Assembly: GCF_000821085.1 (NCBI RefSeq)
Contig: NZ_CCXR01000001.1
Coordinates: forward strand, 2,129,001-2,193,000
Source: Bacillus sp. B-jedd
GTDB taxonomy: Bacteria > Bacillota > Bacilli > Bacillales > Cytobacillaceae
DNA length: 64,000 nt
Direction of reading: 5' to 3'
The position numbers were made by a program, and so were the translations under genes. Below the pieces are notes generated by a model. That model was given only the letters and a program-made list of their open reading frames with translations, made no database searches and was not told where the DNA came from. Every line of letters starts with the position of its first letter. Within the stretch, counting starts at the first letter, position 1. Positions 17,448-26,505 of the stretch are shown one piece after another.

Positions 17448-18237
17448 AAATTTGCTTTATAAGGAAGCACTCATCGATTTGCTTTTCCAGCTGGCAGACG
17501 ATGATTTTATTGTTGCGTTCAGGGGATCTGAGTGGCTTGGACTCGCACCGCATATTGAAGAGGATGTCGCCTTTGCGTCGATCAGCCAGGATACAATGGG
17601 ACATGCAACGATATTTTATAAGCTGTTAGAGGATTTGGGTGCAGGCAAAATCGACGACCTGGCACACGGAAGGCAGGCAGATGAAAGGAAAAACGCCGTT
17701 CTGCTGGAAATGGTCAATGGGCCAGGGACTTATTTGGAAGAACCGCAATATGACTGGGCTTTCGCTGTCGTCAGGCATTATTTTTATACAGCAGCGAAAA
17801 GAATCAGGATGGCTTCCCTGATGAATTGCTCGTACATGCCACTCGCCGAGGCTGCGGCCCGGGTGAACATCGAGCTATATTATCACCATCTTCACTGGAA
17901 AACATGGTTTACACAGCTCGCTTCTGCCGGCGGGGAAGCACGGACACGCATGCAGTCCGCGATTCAGAAAGCATCGGGAGGGGTTGGCGAGCTATTTTCT
18001 TATGGAAATAAGGAGAAAGAAATTACGGGCTTAGGTTTGATTGCTGAAAGCGCCGAGCTGCATAGGAAGTGGCTCGAAGAAATGAACCAGGTCTTCAACT
18101 CTGTCGGCTGCCAAATGCCGGAACAATCCGGACAAATTAGCAGCAGCGGTCGTGATGGCAGGCATACGAAGGATCTTACAGGTGCGCTCTCCATTTTAAG
18201 TGAAGTGTACAATCTTGATCCAGCTGCAGTATGGTAA
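17416..18237 (+). CDS. paaC: phenylacetyl-CoA epoxidase subunit PaaC
   Basis: Ferritin-like subunit partner of PaaA; 273 residues from GTG 17416, which has GGAGG 5 bases upstream. Recognised by the ISQDTMGHATIFYKLLEDLG helix and VNIELYYHHLHWKTW. PaaC is needed for a stable, active PaaA complex. The frame reaches back to ATG 17359 but that would overlap paaB by nearly 90 bases and has no ribosome binding site. It ends 6 bases before paaD. Confidence 0.9.
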   Translation: MQIKTPEAAAENLLYKEALIDLLFQLADDDFIVAFRGSEWLGLAPHIEEDVAFASISQDTMGHATIFYKLLEDLGAGKIDDLAHGRQADERKNAVLLEMVNGPGTYLEEPQYDWAFAVVRHYFYTAAKRIRMASLMNCSYMPLAEAAARVNIELYYHHLHWKTWFTQLASAGGEARTRMQSAIQKASGGVGELFSYGNKEKEITGLGLIAESAELHRKWLEEMNQVFNSVGCQMPEQSGQISSSGRDGRHTKDLTGALSILSEVYNLDPAAVW

Positions 18238-18243
18238 TAAAAA

Positions 18244-18771
18244 ATGGCAAAAAGGGTGACTGCTGTGGAATCAAAAATGCTGCCAGAAAAACTTGCAGAA
18301 GAGGCCGTTTTGAAAGCGCTTTATTCCGTTATGGATCCTGAAATCCCTTCCATTTCAATCGTGGACCTCGGGATGCTACAGGAATATAAAATAGAAGGAA
18401 CACGGGTGGAAGTAATCCTGATCCCAACCTTCCTCGGCTGCCCAGCCCTCGATATCATTAAGGCAAATACTGAACAGGCGCTGCTTGCCGAGGGGGAGTT
18501 TACGGAAGCGAACGTGCACTTTCAGTACAACCAAATCTGGACAACCGACAGGGTTACAGAAGAAGGCAGAAAAAGATTAAAGGAATTTGGCATTGCCCCT
18601 CCTCCGCGTGAATTGAAGGATGGAGGCTGGGAAGTCGATTGTCCGTTTTGCGGTTCGCCATATACGACTCTTGAAAATATATTCGGTCCAGCTGCATGCC
18701 GCAGCATTCTTTACTGCCGCTCCTGCAAAAATCCGTTTGAAGCAATGAAACCGGTATCTACATTGATGTAG
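18244..18771 (+). CDS. paaD: PaaD, maturation factor of the phenylacetyl-CoA epoxidase
   Basis: 175 residues with an N-terminal MIP18/DUF59 domain (MDPEIPSISIVDLGMLQEY) and a C-terminal zinc- or iron-binding region with CPFCGSP and CRSCKNPFE. Proteins of this type take part in iron cofactor assembly and are required for epoxidase function. A GTG at 18265 with AAAGGGTG upstream is an alternative start. Unlike in Escherichia coli, it is not followed by the flavin/iron-sulfur reductase PaaE. Confidence 0.9.
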   Translation: MAKRVTAVESKMLPEKLAEEAVLKALYSVMDPEIPSISIVDLGMLQEYKIEGTRVEVILIPTFLGCPALDIIKANTEQALLAEGEFTEANVHFQYNQIWTTDRVTEEGRKRLKEFGIAPPPRELKDGGWEVDCPFCGSPYTTLENIFGPAACRSILYCRSCKNPFEAMKPVSTLM

Positions 18772-18841
18772 CCATGACAATTGGCAATCCGGGCAAGCCA
18801 AAAACTGGTTTTGCCTAACTATACTTAAGGGAGAGAAGAAA

Positions 18842-19150
18842 ATGATAAAAATGATCGCACTTTATAAGCATCCGGAAAACAAGGAGGCCTTCGATGAACA
18901 TTACTTTAACACCCACGGTCCACTGACGGCTAAAATCCCCGGACTGAAGAAGATGGAAGTCACGAGAGTCATTGGGAGCCCCATGGGAGGGGAAGGCAAG
19001 TATTATCTTATGTGCGTCATGTATTACGAAGATATGGCTTCATTTAAGGCAGCGATGAAAACAGATGAAGCGAAGGCATCAGGAAAGGATGTTATGAGTT
19101 TTGCCGGTGACCTTGTCACGATGATGATTGGCGAGGATGTAAATGAGTAG
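18842..19150 (+). CDS. EthD-family protein, 102 aa
   Basis: Small dimeric alpha-beta barrel (ferredoxin-like) protein; MIKMIALYKHPENKEAFDEH and THGPLTAKIPGLKKMEVTRV are the EthD signature. Such proteins are known as accessory proteins or enzymes in ether and aromatic degradation and their biochemical role is often unclear. GGGAGAG lies just upstream of the ATG, and the next gene starts inside its last codons. Position in place of paaE suggests it belongs to the Paa pathway, but it has no redox cofactor motif and cannot replace PaaE. Confidence 0.8.
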   Translation: MIKMIALYKHPENKEAFDEHYFNTHGPLTAKIPGLKKMEVTRVIGSPMGGEGKYYLMCVMYYEDMASFKAAMKTDEAKASGKDVMSFAGDLVTMMIGEDVNE

Positions 19151-19922
19151 CAGCCCAAGATTTATTGAAATACGGACGGAAGGGCCCGTCGCCTTTATTG
19201 AATTGAACAGGCCAGAAGTCCTGAACGCGCTGAACAGGCAAATGATTGCTGAAATACTTGCCGCCATGGAAGAGTTCGACCGCGATGAGGCAATCAGGGT
19301 TATTGTTTTGAGCGGAAAAGGACGATGTTTCGCGGCGGGGGCAGACATCGATGAAATGGCGGAAGCCCATTCGGTCGAAATGGAACTTCTCAATCAGTTT
19401 ACCGACTGGGACCGGCTGTCGTGGATCAAAAAACCTATTATCGGAGCAGTGCATGGTTTCGCGCTTGGCGGGGCTTTCGAACTTGCGTTATGCTGCGATT
19501 TGCTTTTTGCAGCGGAGGATGCTGAATTCGGCTTTCCTGAAGTGCTTCTTGGCATCATGCCTGGAGCAGGCGGCACGGTCAGGCTGACGAAGCTGGCCGG
19601 CAAGACAAAAGCGATGGAATGGTTGTTTACAGGCAAGCGGATTTCAGCAAAAGAAGCCCGTGATTTCGGACTTGTCAACCAGCTTTATGCAAAGGAATCA
19701 CTCATGGAGGAAACGGCACGATACGCGCGGCAACTCGCGAATATGCCTCCAATTTCAATCAGGTATATTAAGGAATCCGTTCTTAAAGCAATCGACGCTT
19801 CCATTTATGAAGGAATGCAATTTGAGCGGAAGAATTTCTCGCTTTTATTTTCAACGGCTGACCAGAAAGAAGGAATGAAGGCTTTTATCGAGAAAAGAAA
19901 GGCTAAGTTCGAGGGCCGGTAA
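19143..19922 (+). CDS. paaF: enoyl-CoA hydratase (PaaF-like)
   Basis: 259-residue crotonase-fold enzyme. The oxyanion-hole segment AAGADIDEMAE is present, and both catalytic glutamates expected of a hydratase are seen: GAFELALCCD and FPEVLLGIMPGAGG. In the Paa pathway PaaF hydrates 2,3-dehydroadipyl-CoA. The start codon lies 8 bases inside the EthD gene, so translation is coupled. The symbol follows from cluster context and active-site residues; general fatty acid hydratases look similar. Confidence 0.8.
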   Translation: MSSSPRFIEIRTEGPVAFIELNRPEVLNALNRQMIAEILAAMEEFDRDEAIRVIVLSGKGRCFAAGADIDEMAEAHSVEMELLNQFTDWDRLSWIKKPIIGAVHGFALGGAFELALCCDLLFAAEDAEFGFPEVLLGIMPGAGGTVRLTKLAGKTKAMEWLFTGKRISAKEARDFGLVNQLYAKESLMEETARYARQLANMPPISIRYIKESVLKAIDASIYEGMQFERKNFSLLFSTADQKEGMKAFIEKRKAKFEGR

Positions 19923-19937
19923 AGGGGGTACATAGCA

Positions 19938-20711
19938 TTGTTCGAAACGGTCATTTATGAAGTAAAAGGCGCTGTTGCCTGGATTACACTTAACCGGCCA
20001 GATAAACTGAATGCATTTACAGCCGCGTTAAATAAGGATGTGGCATCGGCAGTCCGCGCGGCGGCCAAAGACCGGGAAGTTCGCTGCATTGTCATAACAG
20101 GTGCCGGCCGTGCTTTTTGCTCTGGGCAGGATTTGGGAGATGTGGATGAAACAACGGATTATGGCGATGTCCTTAGAAACTGTTACAACCCAATGGTAAT
20201 GGAAATAGAAAAGTGTGAAAAGCCAATCATCGCGGCGGTAAATGGTGTGGCCGCCGGCGCCGGAATGAGCCTCGCCCTCGCTTGTGATTTCAGGATTCTG
20301 TCCGAAAAAGCGAGTTTTGTTCAAGCGTTTATTCATGTCGGACTCGTTCCCGATGCCGGAAACCTTTATTACTTGCCTAAACTTGTCGGCCATGCGAAAG
20401 CCCTGGAACTTGCTGTTCTCGGCGAAAAAGTCTCAGCCGGTGAATGTTTAACGCTCGGACTTGCGACAAAAGTTGTTTCTCCCGAGTCATTTGCCGAAGA
20501 AACCGGCGCGTTCGCAGACAGGATCGCCGCCATGCCAACAAAAGCGATCAGCTTAATCAAAAGGAACCTTAAGGCAAGCTGGGAAAGCGGCATCGGCGAT
20601 TTCCTTGAAAGAGATGCCCAGAGCCAAAGGATTGCCAGTCTGACTGAAGACCACAAGGAAGGCGTCATGGCCTTTTTGCAAAAGAGAAAACCAGAATTCA
20701 AGGGGAAATAG
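19938..20711 (+). CDS. paaG: enoyl-CoA isomerase (PaaG-like)
   Basis: 257-residue crotonase-fold enzyme that lacks the first hydratase glutamate (GAGMSLALACD) and has an aspartate in the second catalytic loop (HVGLVPDAGNLYYLP), the pattern of PaaG, which isomerises the epoxide to oxepin-CoA. The usual PDSGG loop is PDAGN here. TTG start with AAAGGGGGT upstream. It follows paaF by 15 bases. Confidence 0.85.
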   Translation: MFETVIYEVKGAVAWITLNRPDKLNAFTAALNKDVASAVRAAAKDREVRCIVITGAGRAFCSGQDLGDVDETTDYGDVLRNCYNPMVMEIEKCEKPIIAAVNGVAAGAGMSLALACDFRILSEKASFVQAFIHVGLVPDAGNLYYLPKLVGHAKALELAVLGEKVSAGECLTLGLATKVVSPESFAEETGAFADRIAAMPTKAISLIKRNLKASWESGIGDFLERDAQSQRIASLTEDHKEGVMAFLQKRKPEFKGK

Positions 20712-20745
20712 AACAAGGTATTTTTGCCTAAAAGGAGCTGGGAAT

Positions 20746-22263
20746 ATGTCGACAGTAAAAGAGCAAAAATTTGAGCCGCTTGCGGTGAAACGTGGCTTTT
20801 ATCATCTGATTATTAACGGGGAACGCGCTGAAAGCCAGTCAGGAGAAACTTATGCCGTTATCAATCCAGCAACTGGAGATGAGGTTGCCACGGTAGCCAA
20901 AGCGTCCATCGCCGATGCCGAACGGGCAATAGATGCTGCCAGAACCGCCTTTAACATTGGGAAATGGCGTCGTTCCCCTGTAAATAAACGTTCCCGTACA
21001 TTAAATAAAATTGCCTCGATCATGCGCTCTAGATTCAATGAGCTTGTTGAATTGGAAATCCTTGATACAGGAAAATCACTTGCGGCAGCCCAGGGCCAAG
21101 TTATGCAGGCGATTGAAGACTTTGAATTTTACGCGGGAGCAATTGTCAGCCACCGTGGCGCGGTAAACAGCATGCCCGGCGCGTTCCAAAACATAACAGA
21201 AAAAGAGCCGGTGGGCGTATGCGCCCAGATTATCCCTTGGAACTATCCGCTAATGATGGCGGCCTGGAAAATCGCCCCAGCGATAGCAGTCGGCTGTTCT
21301 GTTGTCGTAAAGCCAGCTTCCCTTACTCCGTTGACCGCCATCGTCCTGGGTGAAATTTGCATTGAAGCAGGAGTGCCTGACGGTGTCGTCAATATTCTGC
21401 CAGGAGCGGGGTCTGAGATCGGGAATTATCTGGTCGAGCATCCGAATGTCGACAAGGTCGCCTTCACAGGGTCGACGCCGATTGGCAAGGATATTATGGC
21501 AAAAGCCTCAAAGACACTGAAGCGTGTCACGCTTGAACTTGGCGGCAAGTCGCCGAATATCGTATTTGAAGATGCGGATCTAGATGCGGCGGTCGATGGG
21601 TCGCTGTTCGGGATTTTCTACAATAGCGGCCAATCATGCGAAGCGCGTTCGCGTCTTTATGTTCATGAAAGCATTTATGATGAATTTATGGAAAAATTCA
21701 TTGCCAAAACGAAAAAGCTGAAGCTTGGCAACCCATTTGAAAAAGAGACCCATGTCGGGGCGATTATCAGCCGTTCCCAGCTGGAGGTCATTGACGGCTA
21801 TGTCCAATCAGCCCTCCAGGAAGGAGCGACCGCCGAAACAGGCGGAAGGGAAGCGACTGTTGAAGGCTATGAAAATGGTTATTGGTACGAACCTACCATT
21901 CTCACAAATGTTAACCACGGAATGAAGGCAGTCCGCGAGGAAATTTTCGGGCCGGTTGTAGTTGTAATGAAATTTACGGACGAAAAAGAGGCGATCAAAT
22001 TAGCGAATGACAGTGACTACGGCCTCGGTTCGGCCGTTTGGACGAGGGATTACGGCAGGGCGACGCGCGTTTCCAAGCAAATCCAGGCTGGTATTGTCAT
22101 GGTGAATTGTCCGTTCTCCGCATTCCCGGGAACTCCTTTCGGCGGCTATAAGCAGTCCGGATTTGGAAGAGAACTGTCCATTGAAACACTTGATCTCTAT
22201 ACAGAAACAAAGAGCATCATTTCCTATTTCGGGCCAAAGCCTCTAAACCCACTAGGCGTTTAG
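20746..22263 (+). CDS. aldehyde dehydrogenase, probable pathway semialdehyde dehydrogenase
   Basis: 505-residue NAD(P)-dependent aldehyde dehydrogenase with IIPWNYPLMM, catalytic glutamate in TLELGGKSPN and the nucleophilic cysteine in NSGQSCEARSR. It resembles betaine-aldehyde-type dehydrogenases. In the Paa pathway PaaZ is a fusion of this domain with a MaoC-like oxepin-CoA hydrolase; here the hydrolase domain is absent. By position it most likely oxidises 3-oxo-5,6-dehydrosuberyl-CoA semialdehyde, with ring opening done by a protein encoded elsewhere. AAAAGGAG precedes the ATG. Confidence 0.8.
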   Translation: MSTVKEQKFEPLAVKRGFYHLIINGERAESQSGETYAVINPATGDEVATVAKASIADAERAIDAARTAFNIGKWRRSPVNKRSRTLNKIASIMRSRFNELVELEILDTGKSLAAAQGQVMQAIEDFEFYAGAIVSHRGAVNSMPGAFQNITEKEPVGVCAQIIPWNYPLMMAAWKIAPAIAVGCSVVVKPASLTPLTAIVLGEICIEAGVPDGVVNILPGAGSEIGNYLVEHPNVDKVAFTGSTPIGKDIMAKASKTLKRVTLELGGKSPNIVFEDADLDAAVDGSLFGIFYNSGQSCEARSRLYVHESIYDEFMEKFIAKTKKLKLGNPFEKETHVGAIISRSQLEVIDGYVQSALQEGATAETGGREATVEGYENGYWYEPTILTNVNHGMKAVREEIFGPVVVVMKFTDEKEAIKLANDSDYGLGSAVWTRDYGRATRVSKQIQAGIVMVNCPFSAFPGTPFGGYKQSGFGRELSIETLDLYTETKSIISYFGPKPLNPLGV

Positions 22264-22283
22264 GCAATGCCTATAGTCAAAAG

Positions 22284-22317
22284 AGCCGGCACTTCTATGA
22301 AGTGCCAGGCTTTATTT
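22284..22317 (+). terminator. hairpin between aldehyde dehydrogenase and paaH genes
   Basis: AGCCGGCACTTC / GAAGTGCC-A-GGCT stem followed by TTTATTT. As an internal site in a co-directional block it may be a partial terminator or an mRNA-processing boundary. Confidence 0.5.
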
Positions 22318-22351
22318 CGCATAATCCGCGGATAGGGAGTTGGACAAAAGT

Positions 22352-23215
22352 ATGAAAAATGTGGTTGTCATCGGCTCAGGGGTCATGGGGCGCGGCATAG
22401 CCTATGTTAGCGCCGCGGGCGGTTTTACTGTTACACTTGTTGATATTAGGGAGCAGCAGCTTGAAGCTGCCAAAGAAAATATCCTGTCAATCTTTGAAGG
22501 CGCGAGAAGCCGCGGGAAGCTATCGGAAAAGGAAATGAAGATTGGGATTGAACGATTATCTTACTCGACTAACCTTGAGGAGACGGTAAAAACGGCGGAC
22601 CTTGTGATTGAGGCTGTCCCAGAGGTGCTCTCCATTAAACGCGATGTTTTTGAAAAAATAGATAGGCATGCGCCTGAGACCTGCCTCTTTGCGTCAAATA
22701 CATCGACCATGAGCCCAACTGAAATAGGTTCATTTACGTCGAGGCCAGAAAAAGTGATTGCCATGCATTTTTTCAACCCTGTCCATAAAATGAAGCTGGT
22801 CGAAATTATTCGCGGTTTGGAAACAAGTGATGAAACGGCAGCGGCAATTCGGGCAGCGGCGGAAAAGATGGGCAAGGAAACGGTTGTGGTCAACGAGTTT
22901 CCCGGGTTTGTCACGAGCAGGATCAGTGCCCTCGTCGGGAATGAAGCCTTTTATATGCTGCAAGAAGGGGTAGGAACTCCTGAAGAGATTGACAAGGCGA
23001 TAAGGCTGGGTCTCAATTACCCTATGGGGCCGTTTGAGCTCGGGGATCTGGTCGGCCTTGATACAAGGTTGAATAATTTGAAATACCTTCATGAAAAACT
23101 TGGGGAAAAGTACAGGCCGGCGCCCCTTCTTGAGCAATATGTAAAAGCAGGCCGGCTAGGCAGGAAAAGCGGGCGTGGCGTCTATGATTATTCCAACAAA
23201 GATAGACTTGACTGA
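22352..23215 (+). CDS. paaH: 3-hydroxyacyl-CoA dehydrogenase (PaaH-like)
   Basis: 287 residues. Rossmann motif GSGVMGRGIAYVSAAGG at the N terminus, catalytic histidine-glutamate region MHFFNPVHKMKLVEII and SNTSTMSPTEIG. Oxidises 3-hydroxyadipyl-CoA with NAD. Start: ATG 22352, with AGGGAG at 12 bases; an in-frame TTG at 22340 touches that ribosome binding site and is less likely. It sits between the aldehyde dehydrogenase and the thiolase, as expected in paa clusters. Confidence 0.88.
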   Translation: MKNVVVIGSGVMGRGIAYVSAAGGFTVTLVDIREQQLEAAKENILSIFEGARSRGKLSEKEMKIGIERLSYSTNLEETVKTADLVIEAVPEVLSIKRDVFEKIDRHAPETCLFASNTSTMSPTEIGSFTSRPEKVIAMHFFNPVHKMKLVEIIRGLETSDETAAAIRAAAEKMGKETVVVNEFPGFVTSRISALVGNEAFYMLQEGVGTPEEIDKAIRLGLNYPMGPFELGDLVGLDTRLNNLKYLHEKLGEKYRPAPLLEQYVKAGRLGRKSGRGVYDYSNKDRLD

Positions 23216-23229
23216 GTGGGGGTTGTGTT

Positions 23230-24441
23230 TTGAAGCTTAGGGAAGCGGTTATTATCGATGCGGTAAGAACTCCGATTGGCAGGTATAACGGAGCTTTAAA
23301 ACATGTGCGGCCTGACGACCTCGGAGCTGCGGTCATCAAGGCGCTCTTGGAAAGGAATCCGTCTGTTCCGTTGGAAGAGATTGAAGAAGTCGTGCTCGGC
23401 AATGCAAACCAGGCGGGCGAGGACAACCGCAATGTCGCGAGAATGTCGGCCCTTTTAGCAGGCTTGCCCGTTTCAGTCGCCGGGACGACCATCAACAGGC
23501 TTTGTGGTTCCGGCCTTGATGCGGTAAACTATGCAGCAAGAGCGATTCTGGCAGGCGAGGGGGATATCTTTATCGCGGGCGGGACCGAAAGCATGACCCG
23601 CGCTCCATTTGTCATGGCAAAGCCTGCAGCAGGATTTCCAAGAGGCAATATGGAATTAATGGATACGACGATTGGCTGGCGCTTTATCAACCCGAAACTC
23701 GAAGAACAATACGGAACAGACAGCATGCCAGAAACGGCGGAGAACGTCGCGTCGGATTATTCCATTAGCAGGCTGGAGCAGGATGAATTCGCATTCAAAA
23801 GCCAGATGAAAGCAAAGGAAGCGGTAGAAAGAGGAATATTCGCTGAAGAAATCATCCCTGTTAAGTATACTGACAAAAAGGGGAATGAGATTGTCATTGA
23901 TAAAGATGAGCATCCAAGAAGTGATACGACTATAGAAAAGCTTGGAAAGCTGAAACCACTCTTTGAAAATGGCTCGGTGACTGCTGGTAACGCATCCGGT
24001 GTAAATGATGGCGCCGCGGCGATTTTAATGATGAGCGCCGAAAAGGCATCAGAGCTCGGACTTAAGCCGCTAGCAAAGTATATTGTCTCGGCGGTGGCTG
24101 GGGTCCAGCCGAGGATCATGGGAATCGGTCCTGTTTTTGCCACTAGGAAAGCATTGAACAGGGCAGGCCTTCATGCAGAGGACATCGGCCTTTGTGAATT
24201 GAATGAAGCCTTTGCCGCACAGTCGATTGCCTGTATTAACGACATGGGAATCGATCCGGATATTGTCAATGTAAATGGGGGAGCAATCGCTTTCGGGCAT
24301 CCTCTTGGCGCTAGCGGCGCAAGGATATTAACAACGCTTGTTCATGAGATGAAGAGAAGAAAAACCCGATATGGTCTGGCATCGATGTGTGTTGGAGTTG
24401 GCCAGGGAATCGCAACGATAATAGAAAGACATGAAGGATAA
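23230..24441 (+). CDS. paaJ: beta-ketoadipyl-CoA thiolase
   Basis: 403-residue thiolase: nucleophile C92 in NRLCGSGLDAV, NVNGGAIAFGHPLGASG (catalytic His) and CVGVGQG (second Cys) at the C terminus. In context it cleaves 3-oxoadipyl-CoA to acetyl-CoA and succinyl-CoA, and possibly also 3-oxo-5,6-dehydrosuberyl-CoA. TTG start with TGGGGGT upstream, 15 bases after paaH. Confidence 0.9.
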   Translation: MKLREAVIIDAVRTPIGRYNGALKHVRPDDLGAAVIKALLERNPSVPLEEIEEVVLGNANQAGEDNRNVARMSALLAGLPVSVAGTTINRLCGSGLDAVNYAARAILAGEGDIFIAGGTESMTRAPFVMAKPAAGFPRGNMELMDTTIGWRFINPKLEEQYGTDSMPETAENVASDYSISRLEQDEFAFKSQMKAKEAVERGIFAEEIIPVKYTDKKGNEIVIDKDEHPRSDTTIEKLGKLKPLFENGSVTAGNASGVNDGAAAILMMSAEKASELGLKPLAKYIVSAVAGVQPRIMGIGPVFATRKALNRAGLHAEDIGLCELNEAFAAQSIACINDMGIDPDIVNVNGGAIAFGHPLGASGARILTTLVHEMKRRKTRYGLASMCVGVGQGIATIIERHEG

Positions 24442-24489
24442 TTAAAGAGGAAATATCCGTAGTGGGCTGACAGAAAAGGTGAATGGACA

Positions 24490-25365
24490 GTGAATACTAG
24501 ATCAATGATTTTTACTTTATACGGCGACTATATTTCCCACTACGGGAATAAAATCTGGATTGGCAGCCTGATCAGGCTTTTGGAGGAGTTCGGCCATAAC
24601 AGCCAGTCTGTACGAGCAGCCATTTCAAGGATGAATAAACAGGGATGGGTTCAGGCGGAGAAGGCGGGCAATAAAAGTTACTATTCGCTTACTCCGAGGG
24701 GGATCAGGCGTATAGAAGAGGCCGCCAAAAGGATTTTCAAGCTGAAACCCGAGGAATGGGACGGCAAATGGCGGATACTTATGTACTCGATTCCCGAGGA
24801 AATCCGGAGCGTCCGGGATGAACTAAGGAAGGAATTGATCTGGAGCGGGTTCGGAACTCTCTCTAACAGTTTCTGGATTTCGGCAAATACACTTGAAAAT
24901 GAAGTATACGATTTAATTGACAAGTATCAAATCGAAGATTATGTTGATTTCTTTGTCGCTGAGTACAGCGGGCCGAAAGAAAACATCCGCCTGGTAGAAA
25001 AATGCTGGGATCTTGATGAAATCAATAAGAGGTATGAAGAATTTATAAAAATATACAGCCAGAAATACATCATTGAGAAAAATATGATTTTAAAGGGTCA
25101 GATGACGGACGCGGATTGTTTCGTGGAGCGGACCAAGCTAGTCCATGAATACCGTAAATTCCTTTTTATTGATCCAGGCCTGCCGGAGGAGCTGCTGCCA
25201 GAAAAATGGCTTGGCAGCCATGCGGCCGCTTTATTCGCGGATTATTATAAAGAGCTTGCCTCCCCGGCGTCGAGGTTCTTCGAATCGGTATTCCGCGAAG
25301 GAAATGAACTTGAGGAACGCGATGAAGACTACGACATCCTTGAGCATCCATATATTATTGATTAA
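24490..25365 (+). CDS. paaX: PaaX-family transcriptional repressor
   Basis: 291 residues. The N terminus SMIFTLYGDYI, the winged-helix segment NSQSVRAAISRMNKQGWVQAEK and the middle domain with WRILMYSIPEEIRSVRDELRKEL are diagnostic of PaaX. The family represses phenylacetate genes and is released by phenylacetyl-CoA. GTG start with AAAAGGTGA upstream. Being inside the block it would regulate itself together with the catabolic genes. Probable targets are the palindromes at 16000-16020 and 26534-26555. Confidence 0.92.
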   Translation: MNTRSMIFTLYGDYISHYGNKIWIGSLIRLLEEFGHNSQSVRAAISRMNKQGWVQAEKAGNKSYYSLTPRGIRRIEEAAKRIFKLKPEEWDGKWRILMYSIPEEIRSVRDELRKELIWSGFGTLSNSFWISANTLENEVYDLIDKYQIEDYVDFFVAEYSGPKENIRLVEKCWDLDEINKRYEEFIKIYSQKYIIEKNMILKGQMTDADCFVERTKLVHEYRKFLFIDPGLPEELLPEKWLGSHAAALFADYYKELASPASRFFESVFREGNELEERDEDYDILEHPYIID

Positions 25366-25407
25366 AAGTGAGTTTTATGACGCTTTTGGAACGGAAGGAT
25401 GGAATCT

Positions 25408-26367
25408 GTGAATAAGCTAACAAAATTGCTTAACATCCGGTATCCGATTATTCAAGGCGGGATGGGCAATATCAGCAATGCTCAACTGGCTGCGGCGGTT
25501 TCCGAGGCCGGAGGGCTTGGGACAATCGGTACCGGTACGATGGAACCAGGGGAAGTAGAGAGAATAATAATAGAAACTAAGACTCGTACCTCCAAACCGT
25601 TTGCTGTTAATGTTGCTCTCGGTGTTTCTCCGTATGTGAAGGACCTGCTCGCCCTGGCTGTAAAACACAAGGTTCCAGTCGTGTCTCTTTCGGCAGGGAA
25701 CCCAGCTCCGTTTATTGGCAGATTGCATGATGAAGGGATTAAGGTATTAGCGGTGACCGCTTCTGTGAGGCATGCAGAAAAGGCGGAGAAAGCGGGAGCT
25801 GATGTTATTGTCGCTGAGGGGTATGAAGCGGCGGGAATCAACTCGCCACTTGAAACAACTACTCTCACTCTTATTCCGCAGATTACTAGTACAGTAGGGG
25901 TACCTGTCGTCGCTGCCGGTGGCATCGCAGATGGGAGGGGGCTTGCCGCCATGCTGTCTCTCGGCGCAAGCGGCATTCAAATGGGGACAAGGTTCATCGC
26001 GGTTAAAGAAGCTCCCTTTCATGCTATCTACAAAAAGCTGATAACTGAAGCGACTGATACTTCAACTCTGGTCGTCGGCAGATCTGCCGGCATGGTCCGG
26101 AGGCTCCTTGATATCCCATATGCACGAAAGCTGTTGGCGGAAGAAAAATCGGGAGCGAGTTTAGCGGATTTAATGGATTTGACGAGCGAATATTATCATA
26201 AAAAGGGAGCGATCAGCGGCAATATTGAAGAAGGTTTTCTTAATGCCGGCCAAATAGCGGGATTGATTAAAGATATTCCCTCTGCCAAGGAACTATTGGA
26301 CCGAATGGTTGAAGAAGCAATAATAGCCCTAAAAACCTCGCAAATTCAACTAGAGAAACATAACTGA
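25408..26367 (+). CDS. nitronate monooxygenase / FabK-like flavoprotein
   Basis: 319-residue TIM-barrel FMN protein with YPIIQGGMGNIS, AAGGIADGRGLAAMLSLGASGIQMGTRF and a conserved helical C-terminal part. The family includes nitronate monooxygenases and the enoyl-ACP reductase FabK; sequence alone does not separate them. GTG 25408 with GGAAGG 9 bases upstream is better than ATG 25399, which overlaps that site. It follows paaX and precedes two hairpins that end the first section of the block. A role in aromatic metabolism is possible but not shown. Confidence 0.8.
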   Translation: MNKLTKLLNIRYPIIQGGMGNISNAQLAAAVSEAGGLGTIGTGTMEPGEVERIIIETKTRTSKPFAVNVALGVSPYVKDLLALAVKHKVPVVSLSAGNPAPFIGRLHDEGIKVLAVTASVRHAEKAEKAGADVIVAEGYEAAGINSPLETTTLTLIPQITSTVGVPVVAAGGIADGRGLAAMLSLGASGIQMGTRFIAVKEAPFHAIYKKLITEATDTSTLVVGRSAGMVRRLLDIPYARKLLAEEKSGASLADLMDLTSEYYHKKGAISGNIEEGFLNAGQIAGLIKDIPSAKELLDRMVEEAIIALKTSQIQLEKHN

Positions 26368-26372
26368 CTCCA

Positions 26373-26447
26373 GCTTCAACCCCTTAACACTTTAACGGGT
26401 TGAAGCGTTAATTTTGCGAGAGATTAAAAAGTCTCTTGCTTTTTTTA
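26373..26447 (+). terminator. two consecutive hairpins ending the paa section
   Basis: First stem GCTTCAACCC / GGGTTGAAGC (26373-26405, no T-run), second stem GCGAGAGA / TCTCTTGC with a T7 run (26416-26447). The second is a normal rho-independent terminator. Confidence 0.75.
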
Positions 26448-26505
26448 TTCTATCGCAATATAATTTTTAATAATATCCAATAATATTCAATTTTTAGAAA
26501 ATTGT

